Positions 38,550 through 47,470 of a DNA stretch of 64,000 nt are shown here, one piece after another. Numbering within the stretch: position 1 is the stretch's first letter; each line of letters begins with the position of its first letter. The DNA lies in NCBI GenBank assembly GCA_000181795.3, contig CM012955.1, positions 12,996,850 through 13,060,849 on the forward strand. The letters are read 5' to 3'. Source of the stretch: Trichinella spiralis (Eukaryota > Nematoda > Enoplea > Trichinellida > Trichinellidae). Below the pieces are notes generated by a model, which saw only the letters and a list, made by a program, of their open reading frames with translations, searched no databases and had not been told where the DNA came from. Both the position numbers and the translations under genes were made by a program.

Positions 38550-41175
38550 CGTAACTTGAGTTATTTTATACTGTAATTGACACGCACATAGATGACGCAA
38601 TCGTCTGTGAATACGGTATGTTTATCATCAATAAAGCCTACTCTCTCAGATGCGAACATTTTACGATACTCAGAACAGTGAGTACAAAGCTATAAAAATT
38701 TTCTGCTTAAAATCGTATCAACTACAAGCATTCAACATTTCACAAACAGAAGACTAAATTGACGTTGGTACAGAAAACCAAATTGAACTTGCTTTCCATT
38801 TCCTTCTACTGTAGCAACGACTGTGACGTAATTAGTTCAGTTTGGCTGTCTGTTGCTTTACTGATGTGCGCATAGTTTCTTCTTGTGCACTTGTTGATAT
38901 CTTATTAAATTATATATCCGTGGTAGGATGGACAGCGTGTCGTAGAAATTGTATTTTTTCATCAGCAATGGGAAAGCAGTGGCCTGTTGAACAAAACCGT
39001 CGATCCGTTTGTTAAATCAAGACGCACTAGAAGACTATATCAGACACATACGTTTCTATCGATGTTTCCAGTTTTCTTGAAATTTGGGCTATTTGGCAGT
39101 ATATGCGGATTTGAGACAGTGAAAATGAATACAACGAAAGTACGCAAGAAATTACTGGCCGACGAAGCATGGCATCCCAAACAGCGTAGCAAATTTCAAA
39201 CTACACCTGCGTCAAACACGTTATTCAGGTCGTCGGTTAAAGCGAAGATCAATGACGTAGCGGATCGAACACGTCGAAGAATTGTCGATGTTGTATGTCA
39301 AGTCTCCACATGGGCTCTCGACACGTATCGACATGCAAACGCAGAGTAGTGATGGAATTGGAAAGATCTGGCGGATGGAACAGTACCCACTAGTTTCCTT
39401 TTATCGCTGACAATGACGAGGGCACCCGAAACGTCGGAAGTACCAATCACTTACGATAAGGTACACTTCAAAGAACGCTTTCTTCAAGCAGTTCTAATTG
39501 ATCAAAACAAGGCGACTACGGCACGCGAATCACGTGGCTTCGGCTCGGGAATAAGTTCCATTTACAATGGTGGACCGAATTGCTTCAGCAGTAGCGGAGC
39601 AGAGCCCCAGTCGCTAAAGAAGCAGGTCGCTTTTGCTGTTATTCTAGGCCGATGGCAACAGTACTGTTGATGCCATGAAATTCAATCCATTGAATGTTTC
39701 TCGTGGTGTATGGTATGCAAAATTCAGTGAGATCGTCGCACATTGGCCTGCAGAGCAGATTTTATTCTTTTTCTTCGCTGAACTTGATTGTTGTATAACT
39801 ATAATGTTTTGTTTGTTTGTTTTGTTGGAATAAATTTTCTATTATTGATTTCGTTTTTGAATATTGCAGTACATCATTGACGAACATTGAATTAGTCGAA
39901 TTTCAGTTTTGTTTCTGATCGCTGTCCGTTTAAAGTGAAACGTCGTCGGCTAGGGAAGCTTTGTTCGCACTTAGGAATAACATTGTCACATTTATTGTCA
40001 ACTGTGCTTGATTTGTGGAAAAACTGGCAATACTGCAGTGTTATTTTATTTGTTATTATTGTAATTCTGTAACTTGTAGAAACGATAACCAATGTTTTCC
40101 AGTATTTATAAACAGCCTCTTTTTCTTATTGAACCCGTAATAGGTTGATATTTTTCATAATGCGCAGCTTCGGTAGCTATATGCATGGTATTAATGCAGA
40201 AAAGTACGAAAATTACAGTATTAATTGATAGAATTTTTCAGATTAATCTGGTAGAAAGTATATGCGTAAATAATATATAAATAATATTCTAACTCGAACG
40301 CCATTTAGTTAATATTTTTCAAATTACCAGTTGCCAGTTTGCTTTCCGTTTTTGGTAATTGTACTTGATTAATATTTTCATTACAGTATCCTGTAGAGTT
40401 TGAATTTTTTCGACCGTATTTTTAGCATTATTTTTGTATTTAGATTTGTCATATTTGTCTGTTTGTGTACTTTTTATATTTTTTTGCTCTATAAATGATT
40501 TGATTCTTCAAGTTTTTCAAACGAGCCTCATACTTTCTTTTAATTAATTATGCACGTTGTTATGTTTTCGTGTTGTTTAGTACGCTTGAGTGGTCGTGTT
40601 CATTTTTTGCATCTCTTGAACAATGAGTATTTGATGTTTTTTTTACATTTTTTGTTTATTTTTGTTTTTGTAGTTCATTTTTTGAGCATTTAAGTTTGGT
40701 ATTCTTTTTATAGCACTGTTGTGTGATGTTGACAATTAATTCATTAGGTGTAACTTTCTTATTTTTTATAATTGCATTAATATTGGAGTAATTTTATTAT
40801 TTTTTGTACGTATTTTAACAAGTTGTTGCTTTTATTGTTTTTTCTTTGAGTTCCCTTGATAAAAGTACTTTTTGAACAATTTAATATTTTTATTTGAATT
40901 TGCATCGTTTTTTTGTTAAATTTTTATACTGCAATTTTGATTTTGCACAGTTATAGTTTAATTGATATAGATTTCTTTGGTTAATTAGAAAATGAACACG
41001 GACGTCAATGCGCCAGTTATCACTGTGGACGAAATTGAAGTAATCAAGAATGATTTTGACCGAACAGAAGGCACCACTGATAGCTATACCGGTACGCTTC
41101 GGTATGTTGTTGTAACACCTGAAGTATTTTTGTCCGAATTTATAGAAGTGATTGATTTGTGTTGTGAAAGTGAAG
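38550..41175 (+). repeat. EME1-proximal direct duplication, copy A (2.6 kb)
   Basis: This block matches 43682-46307 at a constant offset of 5,132 bp, starting with CGTAACTTGAG and ending with AGTGAAG. By eye there are about 35-40 differences in 2.6 kb (98-99% identical). It carries the 5' flank of EME1, a weak spliced frame near 39 kb, and the first 61 codons of EME1. In this copy the sequence continues into an intact EME1 gene. No terminal inverted or direct repeats bound the unit, so it looks like a segmental duplication rather than a transposon. Confidence 0.92.
38987..39670 (+). CDS. Uncertain ORF in duplicated EME1 upstream region
   Basis: Two frames (to 39349 and from 39413) are in register and separated by adjacent TAG and TGA codons. 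A 48-nt GT..AG segment (39346-39393) would remove both stops and keep phase, giving up to 211 residues. The frame opens at TTG 38987, and its first ATGs are at 39062 and 39125. It includes a hydrophobic stretch (FPVFLKFGLFGSICGF), then a basic part (TTKVRKKLLADEAWHPKQR). The same arrangement exists in copy B at 44119-44784, where it ends six codons earlier. A good acceptor-like site (TTTTTTCATCAG) lies just upstream at about 38965. I recognise no family. It may be a small gene upstream of EME1, or simply non-coding sequence preserved because the duplication is young. Confidence 0.25.
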
Positions 41176-42395
41176 AGTATGTGGAAAATGTGGATTTAGA
41201 GATTTGCAACATGGACATCGACTGTGGTTACATTTATGAATCCCCACAGTATGAAGAAGTGGGTGCGTGTTCGGAGCATACGGTTCCGAATATTTTGAAC
41301 ATGGAAAAGAAAATTTCGAAAAATGGAATTAATGAAATGGTAGAAAATGCAGCAAGTATGTGTAAGAAACAGTTAGCACCTGAAGAAATTTGGCGTGGTG
41401 TAACTGTTGTGATGGACGAACGGCATGAACTGCGCGATCAGATGCCATCTGTTCTGCAGGGAACATTATCGGAGAAGCAGAAGAATCTTCGACAGGCATG
41501 TGACCCGGCTTTTTTTGCGCTTATGCCAATGGTTTCAGATAATGTTATTGGCTTTCTACAACGATCTGACGATAAAACCCGATCTCAGTTAGATGAAGAA
41601 GTTCTGCTCACGTTTACTCCATTGAAATTTATTCAACTTGTGAATAATACAGTTAATGAAAGCCCTATCGATTTTGAAGAAATTGGCAGTAAAAGTTTAA
41701 TTCATTTTGTTGATATGATAAAAGAGAGATTTTTGCCTCTTCAAGTACGAATAACAGTTGTTGTGTTGCATTTGCAGTCTTATTTCCAAGAGCTTCGTCG
41801 TTACGAAGATTGCAACCTTAAGCAGCGTTTGCAGAACCGTGCGGAGATTTTGTCCGTTAAAAAATATCCACTACTTGGTTCTTGTCGCACGTTAATATCA
41901 CGCAAGCAAGTTACTTTAGCGGGGATTCGATTGCAAATGGAAAGACAGGTCAATATTCACGAACTGAATGATATTGCTGAACTGGCAGCGTTGGTCATTT
42001 CTTTTAGTAAAGCAGTTTCAGAACGAGAGCAAAGACGCCGCTTGGCCAGTGTCCACAATTTTCCTTTTCTACCCGAAGGTGAATTGGCCAGTCGTGGCGT
42101 GAAGCTGGATGATCGTAATGGAAAGGGATGCGGTGAATTGTGGAGGCGTCTTTTGCAGCAGTGTTTTGGTCGTTGCTTTCCTGAAGGGGCAGAAGCAATT
42201 GCTAGAAAATATCCTACTCCACAACATTTGCTTAGAGCTTACGACAAATTGAATACAGACGAGGAGCGCATGAAGCTGTTGGCAAATTTAGTTGTACGTA
42301 CTAAATATGATTTTGATCGTCGACTGGGAGAAGCGTATTCTAAAAAGGTGTTCTTAGCTTTCACTTGTCTTGATCCAAAGTTTGTTGTTGCTTAA
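40992..42395 (+). CDS. EME1: Crossover junction endonuclease subunit EME1 (single exon)
   Basis: One uninterrupted frame of 467 residues. Residues about 135-330 correspond to the nuclease-like fold of EME1 without the ERKxxxD active site (EEIWRGVTVVMDER; EEVLLTFTPLKFIQLVNN). A segment RLQMERQVNIHEL plus AELAALVISFSKAVSE matches the conserved QLHT...ELADFTCAFTKAVAE block. The C-terminal helix-hairpin-helix region (GKGCGELWRRLLQQ; KYPTPQHLLRAYDKLNTDEE; LANLVVR; RRLGEAYSKKVFL) closely follows human EME1 (LVWRRQIQQ; YPSPQLLVQAYQQ; LLADIQVRR; RRIGPELSRRIYL). EME1 is the non-catalytic partner of MUS81, cutting branched DNA in the nucleus. The absence of introns is odd for this window. An acceptor-like TTAATTAG lies 3 nt before the ATG, so a 5'-UTR intron or leader splice is possible. 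The 5' end is duplicated at 46.1 kb. Confidence 0.87.
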   Translation: MNTDVNAPVITVDEIEVIKNDFDRTEGTTDSYTGTLRYVVVTPEVFLSEFIEVIDLCCESEEYVENVDLEICNMDIDCGYIYESPQYEEVGACSEHTVPNILNMEKKISKNGINEMVENAASMCKKQLAPEEIWRGVTVVMDERHELRDQMPSVLQGTLSEKQKNLRQACDPAFFALMPMVSDNVIGFLQRSDDKTRSQLDEEVLLTFTPLKFIQLVNNTVNESPIDFEEIGSKSLIHFVDMIKERFLPLQVRITVVVLHLQSYFQELRRYEDCNLKQRLQNRAEILSVKKYPLLGSCRTLISRKQVTLAGIRLQMERQVNIHELNDIAELAALVISFSKAVSEREQRRRLASVHNFPFLPEGELASRGVKLDDRNGKGCGELWRRLLQQCFGRCFPEGAEAIARKYPTPQHLLRAYDKLNTDEERMKLLANLVVRTKYDFDRRLGEAYSKKVFLAFTCLDPKFVVA

Positions 42396-42455
42396 TGATG
42401 TATCATGTTGATTGTTTACAAATTCATTTGTGCATATTTTTAGAAGAGGTTTTGT

Positions 42456-42461
42456 AATAAA
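42456..42461 (+). terminator. EME1 poly(A) signal
   Basis: AATAAA about 60 nt after the EME1 stop, followed by a T-run. Confidence 0.5.
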
Positions 42462-42883
42462 TATTTTTTTATCAAATTACTTCCAAAAAATTGCCAAACG
42501 TGGATAAGCGATATACTACATGTAAAAGCGAAATTTTGGCACTCTATTGCTTGGCGTGTGTGTTTTAGCTTATTATTTTAGATGTAATATTTTTCAAATT
42601 ATTTGAGTAAAATTAATTTGAATGCGTTTTGTTTGTTAGCCGTCGACTGAGATGAAGAAAGCAAAAATTCCACCAAGACTACTTAATGCTTAACTGTGAA
42701 GAAATTTCTCTCAGTGAAAACGGGCTTATCATATATTCTTAATAGTCATATCAGGTGAGAAGCAAACAGAATGGAATTTAAATTGGCTAACAATTGATTC
42801 AAAGTAAATACTGGTTTTAATTTATACAGTTGCAGAACAGCGGTTGAATAATTTCGGGAAATATTGTTCATTTGTGCACATTA

Positions 42884-43395
42884 TGTGGCGCGCAGCTGTT
42901 GCTGACCTGTTCCACGGCTTTCAGGCCGGCGCGTCTTCTTTGGGCGGGGGCGTTGTCCGTCGAAACTCTTGCGACGCCTCTCTGTTCCTCCCGGCGTTTC
43001 GATATTCTCCGTATAGAATGCGTAACGTTCATTGATAAGGACAAACAGCCCAGGCAAGCACACAATCTATAACACCCGAACTAACTACCGATGGACAGCT
43101 GCCGCCTTATATATATCGCCTCCAAGTCAGGGCAGACCGCGTAGCTTCCGCCTGGCGCCTTTAACTTGCCGAGATTGTCGGCTGGTAAGAGGGGGCAGAT
43201 TCTGGTCCCTGTTATCTTGCTGCGAATTCCTTTGTCTGCCAGTAACCTGGATGTTGGCGTCTTCTTTAGCCGCTGGTCGGACGTAGCCCAATCTGGCATC
43301 TGCCGTGACCGCTCAGGGCTCTGCATCAGAGAGCTTCCACCGTTGATGTACATAACATAACAATGGTTAAAGATGATAATGTTGCTCGAGCAACA
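42884..43395 (-). mobile_element. Candidate solo LTR between the two EME1-region copies
   Basis: A 512-bp block, much GC-richer than its surroundings, bounded by TG and CA on the reverse strand (starting TGTTGCTCGAG, ending CGCCACA). Read on that strand it contains a TATA-box core (GATATATATAAGG near 43115) followed by an initiator-like AGTTAG, the layout of an LTR promoter. No internal coding region or second LTR is present, so it would be a solo LTR fossil of unknown superfamily. I could not find a clean target-site duplication, and the exact ends are uncertain. An 18-bp perfect palindrome (43379-43396) sits at its edge. Confidence 0.35.
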
Positions 43396-43417
43396 TGAAT
43401 AACTGAGAGGAGTTGCA

Positions 43418-43423
<6 letters not shown>

Positions 43424-43467
<44 letters not shown>
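43424..43467. repeat. (AT)n microsatellite
   Basis: About 22 AT units beside the GC-rich block, close to the left edge of duplication copy B. A plausible breakage-prone site. Confidence 0.95.
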
Positions 43468-43471
<4 letters not shown>

Positions 43472-43681
43472 TGGCGGTGACTGAATTATCCAGCTTCGCC
43501 ACTTATCCGGCTGAACCAAGAACATCCACAATTGCGTGAGCAGCTTTAGTGATCTTCTACAGTTTGTAAACATATGCTGTGAATATTAATTTATTACAAA
43601 TTTTATTTACTTCACTTTTTTATTACGATTTTTTTCTGAGAAGAATATACCACATTCAAAATGTAGACAACGGTACTGCAT

Positions 43682-46307
43682 CGTAACTTGAGTTATTTTA
43701 TACTGTAATTGACACGCACATAGATGACGTAATTGTCTGTGAATACGGTATGTTTATCATCAATAAAGCCTACTCTCTCAGATGCGAAAATTTTACGATA
43801 CTCAGAACATTGAGTACAAAGCTATAAAAATTTTCTGCTTAAAACCGTATCAACTACAAGCATTCAACATTTCACAAACAGAAGACTAAATTGACGTTGG
43901 TACAGAAAACCAAATTGAACTTGCTTTCCATTTCCTTCTACTGTAGCAACGACTGTGACGTAATTAGTTCAGTTTGGCTGTCTGTTGCTTTACTGATGTG
44001 CGCATAGTTTCTTCTTGTGCACTTGTTGATATCTTATTAAATTATATATCCGTGGTAGGATGGACAGCGTGTCGTAGAAATTGTATTTTTTCATCAGCAA
44101 TGGGAAAGCAGTGGCCTGTTGAACAAAACCGTCGATCCGTTTGTTAAATCAAGACGCACTAGAAGACTATATCAGACACATACGTTTCTATCGATGTTTC
44201 CAGTTTTCTTGAAATTTGGGCTATTTGGCAGTATATGCGGATTTGAGACAGTGAAAATGAATACAACGAAAGTACGCAAGAAATTACTGGCCGACGAAGC
44301 ATGGCATCCCAAACAGCGTAGCAAATTTCAAACTACACCTGCGTCAAACACGTTATTCAGGTCGTCGGTTAAAGCGAAGATCAATGACGTAGCGGATCGA
44401 ACACGTCGAAGAATTATCGATGTTGTATGTCAAGTCTCCACATGGGCTCTCGACACGTATCGACATGCAAACGCAGAGTAGTGATGGAATTGGAAAGATC
44501 TGGCGGATGGAACAGTACCCAGTAGTTTCCTTTTATCGCTGACAATGACGAGGGCACCCGAAACGTCGGAAGTACCAATCACTTACGATAAGGTACACTT
44601 CAAAGAACGCTTTCTTCAAGCAGTTCTAATTGATCAAAACAAGGCGACTACGGCACGCGAATCACGTGGCTTCGGCTCGGGAATAAGTTCCATTTACAAT
44701 GGTGGACCGAATTGCTTCAGCAGTAGCGGAGCAGAGCCCCAGTCGCTAAAGAAGCAGGTCGCTTTTGCTGTTATTCTAGGCTGATGGCAACAGTACTGTT
44801 GATGCCATGAAATTCAATCCATTGGATGTTTCTCGTGGTGTATGGTATGCAAAATTCAGTGAGATCGTCGCACATTGGCCTGCAGAGCAGATTTTATTCT
44901 TTTTCTTCGCTGAACTTGATTGTTGTATAACTATAATGTTTTGTTTGTTTGTTTTGTTGGAATAAATTTTCTATTATTGATTTCATTTTTGAATATTGCA
45001 GTACATCATTGACGAACATTGAATTAGTCGAATTTCAGTTTTGTTTCTGATCGCTGTCCGCTTAAAGTGAAACGTCGTCGGCTAGGGAAGCTTTGTTCGC
45101 ACTTAGGAATAACATTGTCACATTTATTGTCAACTGTGCTTGATTTGTGGAAAAACTGGCAATACTGCAGTGTTATTTTATTTGTTATTATTGTAATTCT
45201 GTAACTTGTAGAAACGATAACCAATGTTTTCCAGTATTTATAAACAGCCTCTTTTTCTTATTGAACCCGTAATAGGTTGATATTTTTCATAATGCGCAGC
45301 TTCGGTAGCTATATGCATGGTATTAATGCAGAAAAGTACGAAAATTACAGTATTAATTGATAGAATTTTTCAGATTAATCTGGTAGAAAGTATATGCGTA
45401 AATAATATATAAATAATATTCTAACTCGAACGCCATTTAGTTAATATTTTTCAAATTACCAGTTGCCAGTTTGCTTTCCGTTTTTGGTAATTATACTTGA
45501 TTAATGTTTTTATTACAGTATCCTGTAGAGTTTGAATTTTTTCGACCGTATTTTTAGCATTATTTTTGTATTTAGATTTGTCATATTTGTCTGTTTGTGT
45601 ACTTTTTATATTTTTTTGCTCTATAAATGATTTGATTCTTCAAGTTTTTCAAACGAGTCTCATGCTTTCTTTTAATTAATTATGCACGTTGTTATGTTTT
45701 CGTGTTGTTTAGTACGCTTGAGTGGTCGTGTTCATTTATTGCAACTCTTGAACAATGAATATTTGATGTTTTTTTACATTTTTTGTTTATTTTTGTTTTT
45801 GTAGTTCATTTTTTGAGCATTTAAGTTTGGTATTCTTTTTATAGCACTGTTGTGTGATGTTGACAATTAATTCATTAGGTGTAACTTTCTTATTTTTTAT
45901 AATTTCATTAATATTGGAGTAATTTTATTATTTTTTGTGCGTATTTTAACAAGTTGTTGCTTTTATTGTTTTTTCTTTGAGTTCCCTTTATAAAAGTACT
46001 TTTTGAACAATTTTATATTTTTATTTGAATTTGCATCGTTTTTTTTGTTAAATTTTTATACTGCAATTTTGATTTCGCACAGTTATAGTTTAATTGATAT
46101 AGATTTTTTTGGTTAATTAGAAAATGAACACGGACGTCAATGTGCCAGTTATCACTGTGGACGAAATTGAAGTTATCAAGAATGGTTTTGACCGAACAGA
46201 AGGCACCACTGATAGCTATACCGGTACGCTTCGGTATGTTGTTGTAACACCTGAAGTATTTTTGCCTGAATTTGTAGAAGTGATTGATTTGTGTTGCGTA
46301 AGTGAAG
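43682..46307 (+). repeat. EME1-proximal direct duplication, copy B (2.6 kb)
   Basis: Second copy of 38550-41175 in the same orientation. Differences cluster at the two ends. The middle (about 43,840-45,470) is nearly identical, with roughly six changes, while the last 840 bp contain about 25. It breaks off inside the EME1 coding region and is followed by unrelated sequence, so it cannot make an EME1 protein. It includes a second copy of the uncertain ORF (44119-44784). Confidence 0.92.
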
Positions 46308-46333
46308 CTGCAGCTGCCGTCGTGTTATTGTAA
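46124..46333 (+). pseudogene. EME1: Truncated 5' fragment of EME1 in copy B
   Basis: Starts with the same ATG and acceptor-like TTAATTAG as intact EME1 and keeps the first 61 codons with eight base changes, several amino-acid altering. It then crosses the duplication break into AAAAVVLL and a stop. Only the disordered N-terminus is encoded. The nuclease-like fold and helix-hairpin-helix region are absent, so any 69-residue product would lack the MUS81-binding parts. Confidence 0.85.
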
Positions 46334-47470
46334 CACTTGTCTGGTTGTTGTCTCATTTTTGTTATCTCGGGTATGAGCATTCAGCTCTTTTCTTTTGAGC
46401 CGGCTAAAATGGGTTTTACGTCGGGCTAAGTTTGTTGGCTTCTGGCCTATTTTATGTCATTTTTTTATTTGTGTTTCATTATGCTGCGTTGGTTGTCATG
46501 TTTATGCTAGGTTCTGTTTACGGTTTATCAGTTATTATGTTTGAAGTTGCTCTCAATTATGCGTTGTTAGGGCGGCTGCAACCATGATGCTGTTGTTGAA
46601 GGAGTGTTGAATTGTAGCAACAGGTTGAAGAGGCGCCATCAACAGGGTGTTCAGCAGTGGTCGACAACATTTGTCTGCCTATCATGAAAGCAAAGGTTTG
46701 TAAATTGTTGTGGATGCTATGACATCTTTGGTGGCATGGAATTCAGAGGCATTTACGTTGGTGATTAGTGAAATGCTGCTCGCTGACTTGAGTTTTCCTT
46801 GCTTGAATGCTTGAAGATTCAACGAAACCAACTTGCATTTGGTTGTAAATGAGAGGTAAATTTGAATTTATTTATTTTTTAAATTTTATTTGGCATGAAC
46901 TCAGCATGGGATGGCCGGAGGGGTGCATTGCGCTAAATTGATTTAATTAATGCCAATTGTACAGCGGTAAGGAAATATTTGTGCCAATCAACTTTTCTTA
47001 CCTTACACAAAGAATGGTGTCAGTCGCTGAAAGATTGAATTTTCATTAATGTTTGCTTTGGTGCACCTTTTTTTATAATTTTGAAAACGAATGTTTTTTA
47101 GACCTTAACGATGACCAATTATTATTGACAGACATAAATACTATTATTGAAATTTAAACACTTTTCATTTGCCATTTTGGCGATACTGTTGATCTGTCGG
47201 AATCAGTCACTATTAGTTGTTGATAGAGCAAAACTGAGAAAGCATTATGATTTGCAAGAAATGTTTGGAAAAAATAGCCATGCATAGTAATGATTGTGTT
47301 TATTGTTCGTTCGGCAGTAATGAGTAGGTAAAATGGATATTTTTTTATAAAAGCGTATGAAAAGAAACCGTAAGTGAAAAAAAATTTGCGTCTATTCGTA
47401 TTACAAGGGGTTGCTTATTTATTAGGAATAAAAAATAAAGAGCAATATTATTGCTGTTGTTGTTGCTCTG
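46308..47470. other. Spacer between truncated EME1 copy and SNX14 3' end
   Basis: No ORF, RNA gene or repeat recognised. The first 500 bp are TTG/GTT-rich and somewhat GC-richer, then AT-rich. It includes the 3' UTR of SNX14 on the reverse strand. Confidence 0.5.

Noticed and set aside
38550-46307. The two 2.6-kb repeats as LTRs of one element
   Set aside because: They hold part of a host gene, lack TG/CA ends and target-site duplication, and the interval between them encodes the rest of EME1, with no element genes.
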